A DNA stretch of 64,000 bases from Blastobasis lacticolella (Eukaryota > Arthropoda > Insecta > Lepidoptera > Blastobasidae). Position numbers and translations under genes: made by a program. The stretch covers positions 16,492,200-16,556,199 of the forward strand of contig LR990052.1 in assembly GCA_905147135.1 (NCBI GenBank), read 5' to 3'. The notes under the pieces were generated by a model. That model was given only the letters and a program-made list of their open reading frames with translations. It had not been told where the DNA came from and searched no databases. Of the stretch, positions 34,690 to 45,640 are shown piece after piece; the first letter of the stretch is position 1; every line of letters begins with the position of its first letter.

Positions 34690-34880
34690 AAAAACCATCA
34701 CAAAATTTACACGTGGGTACTCAAATGTTTCTCAAACTACTAACCCGATTTTCATGAAGCACGAAGCTAAGAAAGATCTCGATCAAACTATCTAGTTTTC
34801 AAACAATGAAAATCACTTCGAAAGCCCATCCGTTCGAAAGCTAAATACGGTGCCACAGACAGACACAGAGATTCACACAT
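34690..34880 (+). repeat. Interspersed repeat ('ACAGACAGACACAGAG' type)
   Basis: 'AAACTACTAACCCGATTTTC', 'GCCCATCCGTTCGAAAGCTA' and 'GGTGCCACAGACAGACACAG' follow the order seen at 18610-18757, 40255-40490 and 58080-58235. Confidence 0.65.
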
Positions 34881-36274
34881 ACCAATATTCCTATAAACGT
34901 CAAGCTTTAAAAAACCAATCTTATGGCTCGAAAGTTAAAAACATAGCCAGTACATCGTCTTAAACACCCAGGAAACGCCGACAAACAGCCAGTGCAGCGT
35001 CCGAAACGCTCAGAAAACGCCGCGCTTCTCCACTTCAACTATCACCGAAGGGTCTGACCATAAAGATGGTTGTCTCCGCCCGAGACTGGGGTCACTTGGG
35101 ACGTGTGTAATTGAATCTCCCAAGTTTGATTAGAACGGATACGTTACGATTATTGTCGGACCCTAATTGATGTTTTGGCGACGACTTGTGTGACTCGTGA
35201 CTGGTCGCTTAGTTTTGATTAGTGCTGTATGGGTGTTGGTTGGAGCTCCTTGCCTCTTTACTACTAAAGGCAAGATATGTGGATAGGTATGATATTAATT
35301 TTCAGTTTAGTGAATGTTATACTGTTTTTTCTTAACGTAGCTGCAAGTAGAGATAAAGTAAAGTATATGTAATGACCAGTAGACCAGACCGAGTTTGATA
35401 TTGGTATATACCAACTTTATGGGAAGGACAGATTTCAAATAAGCTTTTTCAGAAGTCAATTTAATCAAGATGGAAGCTTTTTCTTTAATTCATTAATTTC
35501 ATTGGTTCATCTTTAGAAAACATTTGAATAGGAGAATTTGTCGGAGGCTTTTCGATAGATTTCGTCAGTTACGTTTTTTGGAATTGTGAAAAAGTTAACT
35601 AGAAATGGTTTCTATATCTACTGGTCCGTTATGAGTGTGACGATGTTTTGTAAGTTAGTAAAGATTCGGACAGTGATTCTGGATCTTTATATTAGTTATC
35701 TTAATCTGTTTTGTGTCTATGATTTGTTGTGTACAAAGGTCCCCTTTACAATTGTCAGATAGAATATTTAATAATATTTACTCTACATTTAAAACAATAA
35801 AGGAACTAAAAGCAAAATCATATTTCTTTCTTTCTTGAAAAAAATTGAACTACATATTCAAGCCTGATATGCTACATAGCTACTCACCTAATTATACCAA
35901 TAAGAATTACAAGTAAATATTAGTAAGCGCAAGAATTCCATCAAAACAAAAGCCCATAAAAGCAGAATGATGTATTCCATCAACGGGAGACATCAAAACC
36001 TCTGTGATTAACGCACGCAGGTGTTACGTATTCGCAATCAAAGCAAAACGTGCGCAAGCGCAAATATTTAGGTAGAGCATGGCATCCTGGATGTCATCCA
36101 AGTTTATCGCATTACCTCCCCATTGATTAAAAATGCACTTTATCACCATAATAATAAAATTTAAACTCGCATATCTTACGCTAGCACTTCACCATCAGTG
36201 TCTGATTTATCTCGTCCAAGCGACTATAGACTCTAAAACAAAGGCGTACAGTTCAATAACTTGCAATCAGAGTA
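34881..36274. other. No recognised gene
   Basis: No exon was supported. A GC-richer block at 34970-35110 has no splice-bounded frame. Confidence 0.45.
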
Positions 36275-36480
36275 AAAAGTGCAATGTTTTGACGCCGCCA
36301 TCAATGTTGGGCGAGAAACGCGAAGCATCCGCTCGAAGGACCAACTAATTGCGTCGGTCACGCGCATTCCAATGCGCGCGCGCCTCAAAGGCGGTGCGCA
36401 TGCGCCGCCGGCTGCGCGGCCAATTAGAAACGAGATTGATTCATTAGCTCGCTTCCTTGCCGATTTGTTGCGTACAGGAA
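36275..36480. other. CpG-rich block
   Basis: This stretch is much richer in GC and CpG than its surroundings ('GCGCGCGCGCCTC', 'GCGCATGCGCCGCCGGCTGC'). The plus ORF at 36279-36578 has no recognised domain. It may be a promoter, enhancer or eroded exon. No TATA box, initiator or splice site was convincing. Confidence 0.4.
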
Positions 36481-36713
36481 CGCGTCAAAGAACGTATGGT
36501 GCGTCGCTTTGTGAGTTAGGCCTGTACTTGTATGCATTTGGTACCTACTGGCTTATTGCTGATCGATTTATCAGGTGATTGTATTACTTGCATGAAGAAG
36601 GCCTATCGCTGTTCTAATTATCGGGCGAATCTACACGTATTTCTAAAAAATCTACTTGCTCTTGCTCTTGACGAGAAATAAAAACACGACCTTTAATAAA
36701 TGTACTGATATAC

Positions 36714-36840
36714 TTGTTTTTTTTTATACCACTAAGGTGGCAAACAAGCTTACGGCCTGCCTGATGGTAAGCAGTCACCGCAGCCTTTGGACGTTTGCAA
36801 TACCAGGGGCATTACCCACGCGTTGCCGACCCCGTAAAAA
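36714..36840 (-). repeat. Repeat D copy, inverted
   Basis: A T run (the poly-A tail on the minus strand), 'ATACCACTAAGGTGGCAAAC', 'CTGATGGTAAGCAGTCACCG' and 'CCCACGCGTTGCCGACCC' mirror the copy at 1830-1954. This is one of the most complete copies. Confidence 0.85.
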
Positions 36841-36885
36841 TCAGGGCCCGTTTATACACTTACAAACCTTATAGTAAGCTTAAGC

Positions 36886-37030
36886 GTCGTGCCCGCATAG
36901 TGATCGCGTTTCAACCAGACAGAAAACGTGCAGTCGACCCTATTGGCACGCACACGATACGGTGACGTTTCGGGTGCGGCACGACGATTGTGCGGGTGCG
37001 ACATGATTACTGCTGGTTTTTTTACAAGTA
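36886..37030. repeat. CG-rich 'GCGGGTGCGACA' repeat
   Basis: 'ACGACGATTGTGCGGGTGCG' and 'ACATGATTACTGCTGG', and an AT-rich end with 'TAATAAAATAAAC', resemble the block at 41240-41420. It may be one family or a degenerate CG-rich satellite. Confidence 0.45.
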
Positions 37031-37053
37031 ATAAAATAAACATTTTGTCAATT

Positions 37054-37314
37054 GACGACCTGAGTGGTTCAGTGGTCAACATGCCAGTGAGCCACGCAAG
37101 AGGTTCCGGGTTCGATACCCGGCTGGGCAGAACTTTAAATGATGAATTAAATTTCTGTTACGGGTCTGGGTGTTCTATGTATACCTAATAAGTATGTATT
37201 TAAAAAAATATACAAGTAGTATATCAGCTAGCTAGCACCCATAGTACAAGCTATGCTTAGTTTGAGGCTAGATGGCGCTGTGTGAATTTGTCCACGATTA
37301 TTATTATTATTAAT
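37054..37314 (+). mobile_element. SINE-A, full-length sense copy
   Basis: The tRNA-like head 'GACGACCTGAGTGG...' is followed by a body with 'CTGTTACGGGTCTGGGTG' and the tail 'GAGGCTAGATGGCGCTGTGT' with (ATT)n. It is the best reference copy for the family, which also occurs at 6806, 13876, 19547, 30975, 40767, 43155 and 56640. Confidence 0.9.
37065..37119 (+). promoter_or_regulatory. RNA polymerase III A and B boxes of SINE-A
   Basis: Box A-like TGGTTCAGTGGTC is at 37065-37077 and box B-like GGTTCGATACC at 37109-37119, 44 bp apart start to start, as in tRNA promoters. The box B core has A in place of T before CC. Confidence 0.7.
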
Positions 37315-37822
37315 CAGTATAGAAACTAAACTTACTCATGTTTGGGACAAATCGTGCAGAAATCGTGTACGTCATATGAACTCTAATTCTTGCAACATAT
37401 CCTTCCAATCCATTCCCTCTTCCCGAAAGGCTAGACAGAAATTGCCGCCGAAATAGTGCAAAATGACAACCCTGAAGAATGCGCAGGTCGTGCCAACAAT
37501 GTTCACAATGTAACGCGTAGCATGACGGGATCTCTGCAACCAGACGTAGCGTCTCCGAGTCATCGGCATGTTAATTGGATACGTTCTGATGATACAATTG
37601 GCTACAGAGACGTTGGACGGTAATAGAAAACGGCTTTCGTCAAGCTTCAAAATTGCTTGGAGTGAATGTGCTTTGAAGTAATGACATAGGGGTGAGAATA
37701 GCCGACTGGGCCATGGTAGAGACTTTTTAAATTAAAAATGCATATATTTATTAAATTGATAGTTAAATTTGACAAGCATGCTTGCAGCTTAAATACATGA
37801 TTATTGCAATAGTAGAGACGAG
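37315..37822. other. No supported gene
   Basis: A 92-codon minus ORF at 37372-37650 has no recognisable domain. Confidence 0.45.
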
Positions 37823-38056
37823 TGTCGGTGGCCTAGATGTTAAGGGGTCTGAATCGTAAGCCAGAGGTACCGTGTTCGAACCCCAGTATTGACATGTACT
37901 TAGGACTCTTTTCTGAGTTATGTACATTAGTTGTACTCCCACCGATGCTGGTACGGTGAGGTGAAATATCTTGATGGAAATTGCAAAATACCCTGTTGTT
38001 AATAGGGTCACGTAGGTCAGATGGCAGTCGCGTCATTGCAATGTGGATCACATTGC
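37823..38056 (+). mobile_element. SINE-B, 5' two thirds
   Basis: The tRNA-like head 'TGTCGGTGGCCTAGATGTTA', then 'GTGTTCGAACCCCAG' and 'CTTTTCTGAGTTATGTACAT'. It continues to 'CAGATGGCAGTCGCGTCATT' and then stops short of the usual tail. Minus-strand ORFs over it are shadows. Confidence 0.85.
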
Positions 38057-38602
38057 ATTTTTAAGTAACTTTTTGTGTGAAATGTCGGAGCAACATCGAC
38101 CTATCCCAGCATACCTATGTACCTGTGAAGGGCAGCAAGTAATCAGGTGTCTAGACTGGCCTTTAGTTTTATTTTCATAAATACAACCCAACTGGGAATA
38201 AACGTGAAAAAAATTCCGTGTACTTAATATTTTTTAAATTCCCAATAGCCACCACGACGCGAATGAAAAGTGCAAGTAAACAGAACTGGTTGCCAAGCCA
38301 ATAAAAAGGAGAAAAAAAGCAAATATTGCAACCACAGAGTATCGAACGCGCTATTTACCGGCTCTGGCGACGATTCCCGAAAGACCTGCAGTTCTGATTG
38401 CGTGCAAATTGATTGGGGTTCCCTATTGTCGAACGATTCGAGTCTCGAGAGGTATGGGGCGATTGTGTCATTCTGGTACTATTGGGTCGGTTCGTTTTTG
38501 CTAACTGCTTCACGTTAGGTTAAGTTAAGCTTTCGTATAAAAGTTAATTTTGTAGTGTGTATAATTCATTAGTGCAAATCGTTCAATAGCAAGTGGGTGG
38601 AG
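38057..38602. other. No supported gene
   Basis: An 82-codon ORF at 38270-38518 is unrecognised. Confidence 0.45.
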
Positions 38603-38639
38603 GATACCACTGAATTAAGTGAATGAATTCAGTGGTATC
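38603..38639. repeat. 14-bp perfect hairpin
   Basis: GATACCACTGAATT (38603-38616) and its exact complement (38626-38639) are separated by 9 bases. It may be a foldback relic. Confidence 0.75.
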
Positions 38640-39244
38640 TACATAAAATTAATTTACTGTATAAAATTAAAAAGCGCACTTTGTGGCTTTTTCTGCTCTT
38701 ACTTTTTACTCTATCGATTAGTTATCTCTGTGTCTATCTGTCGTATAGAAACCATCGACAATACCCCTTGTCACTCGTACATTACTGACTTACATTACGA
38801 GCAAAATATTCTTTGCACAAAACTAAGTAATATACTAAGAAATATTCGTTCTTTGTACATTACTAGGGCTACTAGAAGGGAAGAGCTATTAAATACAAAA
38901 AGGATACCTTAGCTAAACGAAATCACCCCGATATCGATCCAATACGAACCCGTTACTGCAACGAACGACACAAGTTCCAGAATTGCACCACCAATTCGCG
39001 GGTTCCATGCCCCAAGGGCGGCTAATTGAGAAATTTTAATGGATTCCTTTTGTTTGATAAGTGATTGGACTCGCGGTGCTGAGGAATCGACTCGTAATGT
39101 TTGGTAATTGTACACTCTTCGATTTGAGCATACAAGTTGTATGTATCGTAAGCATGTATGGATATTGGTTTCTGGTTGCCGTAGGGTACCGTAAGGTGAT
39201 AACACTCAAATGAGTTATAAAAACAGGGATCATGGAATATTTTT
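38640..39244. other. No supported gene
   Basis: Overlapping ORFs of 65-98 codons on both strands show no domain. Confidence 0.45.
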
Positions 39245-39430
39245 AACAATTCTAGGTTTTCGACCGCGACTCCGCCTGCGTCGACTATTATACGGGTGGA
39301 GGGGAATAAAAATATATGTCAATCCTCAGGTGTTAAACTACCTCCATACCAAATTTCATTAAAATTAGTGCAGTAGTTTGCAGTAGTTAGCCATGACAGC
39401 ATTACAAACAGACAGGGTTACTTAAAGTTA
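39245..39430 (+). repeat. Helitron-like or unclassified repeat fragment
   Basis: 'CGACTCCGCCTGCGTCGAC', 'CCTCCATACCAAATTTCATT' and 'TTACAAACAGACAGGGTTAC' are a common lepidopteran combination. It is related in style to the element at 63405-63593. The ends are not clear. Confidence 0.5.
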
Positions 39431-39901
39431 CTTATGCGTTTATAACATTAAAAGTAGGGAGTAAAGAATGATCTCTACCTATTGACACGTATATTTTTGT
39501 TCTAAAGCAAATAATCGGTTCAATATCGCCTTTAAAGAGTAGTAGACTTTAGATTTATTGCCATTTTATTCATTTCCTAGCATTTCCCAATATAAAGAAA
39601 CAAATAACCGCCAAACAAGAAAACACATACACTCCATAAAATCTTTGCAGTTGCAACATACTCGTATATCAATTCTCTATTACTTAGTACAGTACTAAGT
39701 TTTGTTTAGAGCAAGTACACCAAAACTTCATTATAGCTGGCGCGAGCACAGCCGCAGGGCATCGCTAGTCTCCGCAAACAGGCTCTCTTCCAAGCAGTTT
39801 GCCGTCCGTCTGTGTTTAAGTTTCGGCTTAGATAGTGGACGCTAGTGACGAAGCTGTTTTGTTCACGAATAAGGGTAGGATTGTGTCTTGAAAATAGCCA
39901 A

Positions 39902-40046
39902 GGCTATGTATAATCCGCGTCATGAAAGAAGAGACTTGTCAAATGGCAGTAGAGGGGATTTCGCGCAGGTAATCGCCTACTGCGCAAGTCAAACCACGTG
40001 ACCCGCCAAGTCTCTTCTTACATGACACTAGTTATACATTTTAGCC
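39902..40046. mobile_element. Palindromic MITE, 145 bp
   Basis: The left end 'GGCTATGTATAATCCGCGTC' and the complemented right end 'GGCTAAAATGTATAACTAGT' both lead into 'AAGAAGAGACTTG', so the arms are about 37-40 bp. The centre contains a second small palindrome (GCAGTAG...CTACTGC). No coding sequence is present. Confidence 0.8.
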
Positions 40047-40065
40047 TAATATGAAAGTATTACTA

Positions 40066-40188
40066 AGATGAGGATCGCAGGTACCAGCTGGATGCGGAAA
40101 GCACAGGACCGGCCCTTGTGGAGATCTCTGGGGGAGGCCTATGCCGTGCAGTGTGGGTCTTCTGGCTGATGATGCATTTAAAGTCATT
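40066..40188 (+). pseudogene. RTE LINE C-terminal fragment and tail
   Basis: The frame reads 'RIAGTSWMRKAQDRPLWRSL' followed by GEAY, then a stop and GATGATG. The motif IAG..WM..AQDR..W..LGEAYV is the C-terminus of RTE-type LINE reverse transcriptases. This is a terminal fragment only. A longer relative is at 59690-59905. Confidence 0.85.
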
Positions 40189-40254
40189 ATTGACATGGCT
40201 TTAACGTGTGTCATAATAGGTGCGCGCGCGAGTTAATGTTCATTGAAAGTATTT

Positions 40255-40490
40255 TTATTGGAAAAGTCGGGTAACCCCCGCCCATGTTCACTTAAACTCA
40301 ATTATTTTCTAAAGTGCTGGACCGATTTTAATGAAATAAAGCTAATCGATTAAACTGGCTTTCAGATAGAGAAAGATGCATTAAAATCGGTCCATCCGTT
40401 CAGGAGGTACGATGCCACAGACAGATACACACATCAAACTCCCCTCTTTTGGGGTCTCTTTGGGGTTTGGGTCGGGGATTAAAAACACGA
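40255..40490 (+). repeat. Interspersed repeat with 'GTCGGG...' ends
   Basis: It opens with 'AAAAGTCGGGTAACCCCCGC' and closes with 'GGTCGGGGATTAAAAAC'. Inside are 'ACCGATTTTAATGAAATAAA', 'ATCGGTCCATCCGTTC' and 'GATGCCACAGACAGATACAC'. This is the most complete member of the family also seen at 18610, 34690 and 58080. Confidence 0.7.
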
Positions 40491-40766
40491 TCTATCCATC
40501 TTATCCGACAATATAACGTTTTTAATATAAAAACTAGTAATACGGTCAACGAAGATCAGAATTTGGGAAATAAATTCAATAAATCGTATCTAACAGAATG
40601 TCGACTGCATAAGAATAACCACTGCATTAGAATGACCACTGTACCCGACTGTCCACTGGAAAGTTTGCGCGTAAAATTTCCCAGTACCAGTACTTCATCT
40701 TCACCCAACTTATAATCCCTCTGTCTATAGTAAACTACTAGTATACTACCAGGGGCTTTATTAAAA

Positions 40767-41032
40767 TAAAAAATAAATAAATATTCGTGGACTAATTCAC
40801 ACAGCGCCATCTAGCCCCAAACTAAGCAAAGCTTGTACTATGGGTGCTAGATAACTGATATACTACTTACATACTTTTTTTTTTTTTTTTTAATACATAC
40901 TTATTATACATAGAACACCCAGACCCGTAACAGAAATTAAAATTCATCATTTCAATTTCTGCCCGGCCGGGAATCGAACCCGGGACCTCTTGCGTGGCAG
41001 ACGGCTTGTTGACCATTGAACCACTCAGGTCG
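40767..41032 (-). mobile_element. SINE-A, full length with probable target duplication
   Basis: A complete inverted copy, from the tail 'CACAGCGCCATCTAGCCCCA' to the head 'GAACCACTCAGGTCG'. TATTAAAA flanks both sides (40759-40766 and 41033-41040). A T20 run sits in the middle at about 40874-40893, where the copy at 56640 carries an inserted repeat. Confidence 0.85.
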
Positions 41033-41239
41033 TATTAAAACGCCGCCGTCTTAATCTCCAACGGAAGGCACGTGAGCGCCTCGAGTAGTTTGCGGGAGTC
41101 GTTGAAAATATAAACTTTCCCCATATATCGTCTGGCGAGCAACGATACAATGTCGTGTAGCGATTTATCGTTCCGCGAACGCTAATGGCGAATTAGTTGC
41201 GAAGATATCGTAGTGGGGGCGATGAAGATGTTTTCTTGA

Positions 41240-41420
41240 TGTCGTGTATTTTGCTACGCGTCGTGGCCGCGTAGGCGCCGTGTAGCGACCGGACAGAACA
41301 CTTGCGACGCCGACGCGATGACGATGCGGGTGCGACACGACGACTATGTCGATGCGACACGATTGCTGTGCGGTAACTATGCGGGCGCTGCGCGTTTGTT
41401 TGCAAATAATAAACTAAGTT
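41240..41420. repeat. CG-rich 'GCGACACGACGA' repeat
   Basis: Degenerate CG-rich units such as 'GCGGGTGCGACACGACGAC' and 'GTCGATGCGACACGATTGC' recur within the block, which ends in 'AAATAATAAACTAAG'. It is related to 36886-37030. The 70-codon minus ORF is its shadow. Confidence 0.5.
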
Positions 41421-42835
41421 TTTTGTAATTAGACCAATAAGTGATATATTGGTCTATGGTAGTAGGTACTGGATAAAAATACTGACGGAAGACCGCTACA
41501 AGTGGCAAGTAAAATCTGACAATAAGAAAATAGAGTAATAATGTTTTATGATATTCGTAAACTTTGAAACGACCAAAAGAGACTCACATTAAAAATACTT
41601 AAATTACATAAATGAAATAAATATCCCTCATTAATCCTCAGGAATAGGTACAAAAACTAATTGCATTACAAAAGCAAAGTTAAACAAAACAGCAACTACT
41701 ATAAATAAATAAAATACAAACTGAATCAAATACTGAAATATCTTACTCGCAAGAAATACAATTTCATTCAAAAATCGCTTCAACAACTTCAAATTATCTG
41801 ATATAACAACTCCTTTACCTGACATGCAAATCAACAACTCAAAATTATCTGATTCAACAACTCTTTCCGCTGACGTGCGCTAGAATCGTATCGGAGTTAT
41901 TCCAGCAGGTATTTGATGAACGCAGACGGGGCGGGGAATGTTCGCCCGAGCAAAAAGTGTATTCTGCTGGATTTAACAATACCTACCCCGTTAATTTAAC
42001 AATCGATACGGCTACGATACTGTAGGCGAGTGGTGGGGTGATACGCAGAGGTGGCACTGATAAAATATCTGTTTCAGTTTTTTGTAACTGGGTACCAGGA
42101 ATCAGGCAGGAAGTCAGCTGGTTTGCCACTGTTGCGCTGTTTTTGAAGATGGCTCATTATTGTTTTTCATTATTTCAGAGTGAAACCTCACTGTTGGAAG
42201 AAATGTAATGGACATACAAAGAATATTAGCAATGATGTCATGAAAGTCATGTTGCATTATTTGAAATCATGGCGAAGTTAGCACCATGGCGCTTCTCAGT
42301 AAATGTCAATGAGGGTTAGTAGGAGAACTAGTATTGTTCTATCAACGTTTCTGAACCGGACTAGTTAATAAGATTCAGCGTTGAGAATCATGGTAAACAA
42401 AAAGAAGATATTAACAACTCCGGGGTGTACATACTCGTATGTTGGGCTTACTCGGGCCGTTTTTTTTTACATTTTTGCTCATTGGACACTTCTGAAAACT
42501 GACATTCATAGGCAAGATACTCTGACACCCACATCAATTTACTTGTCACTTTCACTTCTGCGAAATCTTAATCTGTGGAAGGAAGGTACGCCGGAGATTC
42601 CCCGAATAGTCCGCTAGGTATGGGGGAGGAGCTTTAATTAATAGAAGCCAAATATTGACAAGTGTCGGAGCTTTTAAGGTTTATCGAGAGCTTTTGTGTC
42701 GAAAGAGTTTCCCGACGATATTGTTGACTTTTTGTTACCTCCCCCGAATTGAGTGGTATCTAGTTAATTTATAAGAAGTTCAATAAATTTATTAGACATT
42801 TTGCTATCTTTCTCCGATTGTAGTGTAACTTTCTC
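41421..42835. other. No supported gene
   Basis: ORFs under 80 codons without domains. No repeats were matched. Confidence 0.5.
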
Positions 42836-43040
42836 TTAATATTTATTTATTTATTTATTGGAGTACCAACAGCCATATAAAACAACATAAATATTACATT
42901 AGAACCAACAAGCCAATTACAGGTCCTCGTTAGTAACAACAAAATAAAAATAAAAATAAAAGTAAAACTGCACGCAATAATATGATGACAGAATATAATA
43001 TTAAATTAAATAAAAAAATTATTAAAATAAAAGAAAATAA
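42836..43040 (-). repeat. Repeat F copy, inverted
   Basis: 'ATTTATTTATTGGAGTACCA', 'ACAAGCCAATTACAGGTCCT' and 'AATATGATGACAGAATATAA' are the complement of 10669-10880. The simple tail is at the low end. Confidence 0.8.
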
Positions 43041-43154
43041 GGGAGAGTGTATTAGGGGAGTAGATATGTATAATAGGTATGTATTATAAAATAAATTTAT
43101 AGTAGTTTATCAGTATTCTTGCATCCATAAGCACTTTAAGGCTTGAGGAAGATT

Positions 43155-43200
43155 TACTTTGAGGCTAGATGGCGCTGTGTGAATTGTCCAAGCATTTTTT
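43155..43200 (+). mobile_element. SINE-A 3' end fragment
   Basis: Only 'TTGAGGCTAGATGGCGCTGT', 'GTGAATTGTCCAAGC' and a T run remain, which is the tail of the sense strand. Confidence 0.8.
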
Positions 43201-43667
43201 TTTCAGTTGTAGTTTATTTACTTCCTTTAGAACCCTGTTGTTGTTGTCATTGTAATCTTGTTTGCATAAGTAATTGATGTTAGTTCATTTCAAAATACAG
43301 TCCAACTAGATGGAAATGATCAAACATTTTCAATGTTTTCTTATGGAACTTAACCTACGTACAATTTCGTTGTATTCGCAGATTCCCTACACGTACATAA
43401 ATCTGATTTCACTCATTATTATCAGTACCATGAAACTTGTAAGATCCGTACCTACCATTAAGTATAATTTCACAAGTAAGAAAAAATACAATCCCATCAA
43501 GTACCTAATAATTACAACATCGAACTTGAGTACATTTACATTATACTCTAAAATAAACCCCATCATTTCTATGGACAAGTTAATTCATCGCTATTGAGAC
43601 TTGTCATACCACCCCTTGAGAACAGAATGCGTACGGATTGCAACACAAGTGCTTTTAGCCTGAATTG

Positions 43668-43767
43668 TACTTTCTTAAACATATTTGAGTATGACGTTTA
43701 CCGTCATTTTGTATGAAATTTTATGTTTATTCTAAGCATAAATACGATAAATAATTTGGTGCAAGCC
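43668..43767. mobile_element. Longer relative of the 29779 miniature element
   Basis: 'CTTTCTTAAACATATTTGAG', 'TATGACGTTTACCGTCATTT' and the right end 'AATTTGGTGCAAGCC' match the 67-bp element, with extra AT-rich DNA in the centre. The left terminal repeat is eroded. Confidence 0.65.
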
Positions 43768-43776
43768 GCCCTTAAT

Positions 43777-43894
43777 ATCATCATCACAGCCCGTAACAGT
43801 CCACTGCAGGACTTAGGGCGTCTCCCACGAAAGGGGAGGTTATTGCCATAATCTCCACGCTTGGCAGGCGGGTTGGAGATCGCAGTGTTTAAAA
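43777..43894 (-). mobile_element. Retroposon C, 5'-truncated, with 9-bp target duplication
   Basis: Only the 3' 118 bp of the element is present. GCCCTTAAT flanks it at 43768-43776 and 43895-43903. It inserted at the edge of the miniature element at 43668-43767. 5' truncation plus a target duplication points to target-primed reverse transcription. Confidence 0.85.
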
Positions 43895-43903
43895 GCCCTT
43901 AAT

Positions 43904-44939
43904 TTTGTTATTTTAAATTGAAATCATTTAGCTACCATAGAGCCTCGTCTAATTAGCCGAGGTAATTGTTTAGAGTACATAGAAAATAATGTATTCATAT
44001 GTAGTTTCATAATATTAGATACCTACGTAGTGTAATTGTACAGAAGTGTGTAACACACGAGAATAAGTTATGCTACATGTTCTGTTATTTAAAACACCTA
44101 ACCAAGGAGTTTTTAAAATTTTCGGAAATTTACATAATGTTTAAACTATCGCGGTTACTATCACTCATTTTAATAGATAGGGACTTATTTCCATTACATT
44201 CGTCGTTTGCCTCTGTCGGTACTTTACAGCGTTGACAAGAATTGAGGTAAACGAAAAATTCAATCAAAAGGAATATTCCATCAGATCAGAGTTGACAGAA
44301 TGTCTTTGGACAGGAAATTGAAAGGCTTTACTGGGCTTTTTGGGGACAGTTTTCCTGCGTTGCCGCTGTTTGAAGAGCATTGGGGATTGTTTCTGATAAT
44401 TTACCACTTTTTATCGTGGTTTGTGTTTCTGCAATACCTAAGCATAGTGGCCTATAGGTATTTAAAAGCGGTGATGACGTGCTTGTAACATGAAATAATT
44501 TTTTTTTAGTAAAATGACTATTTACTTCTCACAATCTGGCTCCGTTTTATCTACATTTTAATGTTGTAGCGTGGAATCTTCAAATTGTTGTGGCAGTGGC
44601 TTCAAGCCTACCCCTCCAAAATGTAGACTACGAAAGGTAGAACACCTAAAGTGTAAGTTTGGCAATTCTTCGTGAATAACCAAAGCCTGATATCATTGTG
44701 ATTAGCGTACAATGCAGTGAGTATATAAATAAATGAAAAATATAATTAATAGAAATAGATGTTGAAACTTTTACTCAAGTGTCTAGTAAGTTTGGCAATT
44801 CTTCAAGTAAAACTTAGCCTTCATTAAAATTATCGTAACTATCCATTTAATAGTAAGCAGGGTACTAAAGCCAATAAAACATTATAAATTATCAGACATT
44901 GAAACTTTCTCAAATCCTTATCAACCTGCAATGCCTTAC
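43904..44939. other. Presumed intron, with one unassigned ORF
   Basis: On the minus strand this lies just downstream of the coiled-coil exon, so it is probably intronic. A plus ORF at 44300-44488 encodes 62 residues with a hydrophobic middle ('FLIIYHFLSWFVFLQYL'). It is not matched to any family and is probably chance. Confidence 0.4.
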
Positions 44940-45050
44940 CTTGATCAGTTTATTCTGCAGCTTCGTAACGGCCATCCGCTCCCTCTGCGTCCGCCGTTTC
45001 TCCTCCTCCAGCTGGCCCTCCAGCTGCTTGATGCGTTTCTCCAGCAGCTC
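44940..45050 (-). CDS. Coiled-coil exon of an unidentified minus-strand gene
   Basis: The minus strand shows a pyrimidine tract, then ATCCAG at 45056-45051, a 111-bp open segment, and the donor AAG|GTAAGG (GT at 44939-44938). Its 37 codons are in phase 0 at both ends and include 'KRIKQLEGQLEEEKRRTQRE' and a tail with 'VTKLQNKL'. Residues 3, 7, 10, 14, 21, 28, 31 and 35 are L, I, L, L, T, V, L and L, a regular a/d heptad. The segment is therefore an uninterrupted helical coiled coil with charged outer faces. It is GC-rich relative to its AT-rich flanks, as expected for a conserved exon. The protein is unknown to me; myosin-tail-like, scaffold or motor-adaptor proteins would fit. No other exon of this gene was recognised. 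Confidence 0.8.
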
Positions 45051-45264
45051 CTGGATCAATGGAAAAGGGGGGATTCAGTCCAGAGTTTCTTGTACTTACA
45101 GATACAGTAAATCGGACTAGAAAACTATCATTGCTATGTGCGTCTATAGAGACGCTAGCTCACCTAATGCTGGATTTCGGTAGGTCGATATGCGATTGAC
45201 TGTATACTAGTCGGCCATAAATAATGCACACGGCGCCAGTTTCGGCTTCGTAATTACTGACGCG
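45051..45264. other. Upstream intron of the coiled-coil exon
   Basis: On the minus strand this precedes the exon and supplies its pyrimidine tract ('CCCCCCTTTTCCATTGATCC'). Nothing else is recognised before the solo LTR starts. Confidence 0.6.
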
Positions 45265-45632
45265 TGTTAGATATTATAATTATTTTATGTTAATTTGATG
45301 GTTTATTTAATAGAATATAGTTTGTAAATATTTCCCTTTAAAATATTTACGTATAGTAATTAATATTCTGTGCAGTTTTTAATGTTTCCGAACGAAATGT
45401 TCGTTCTTTATTTCAGAACGAATCTCTTTAACAGATTAAGTACTAATTAACTGAAAGATATATTTGTAATTGTGTAATAAATCCTATAATGATTAATAAT
45501 AGTTTTAAGAACTATTTCGATGTCTTTGGTTAAGTATTTTGGCACAATAACTTCATATTTAACTGGCAGTGTATAATGTCCTATGATTGGTTGAAATATG
45601 TACTGGCTTCCAGTTTCCGGCTAAACGTTGGG

Positions 45633-45640
45633 TATATAAA
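45633..45640 (+). promoter_or_regulatory. TATA box of the solo LTR
   Basis: TATATAAA lies 369 bp into the LTR, with transcription expected about 25-30 bp downstream near 45660-45670. It would drive plus-strand transcription, antisense to the neighbouring exon, if active. Confidence 0.6.

Noticed and set aside
37054..37130. Possible tRNA gene
   Set aside because: A and B boxes are present but the cloverleaf stem does not close, and the same head begins many SINE-A copies.
44300..44488. Possible chemoreceptor N-terminal exon
   Set aside because: Hydrophobic 62-residue ORF, but no conserved receptor motif or good donor site was seen.
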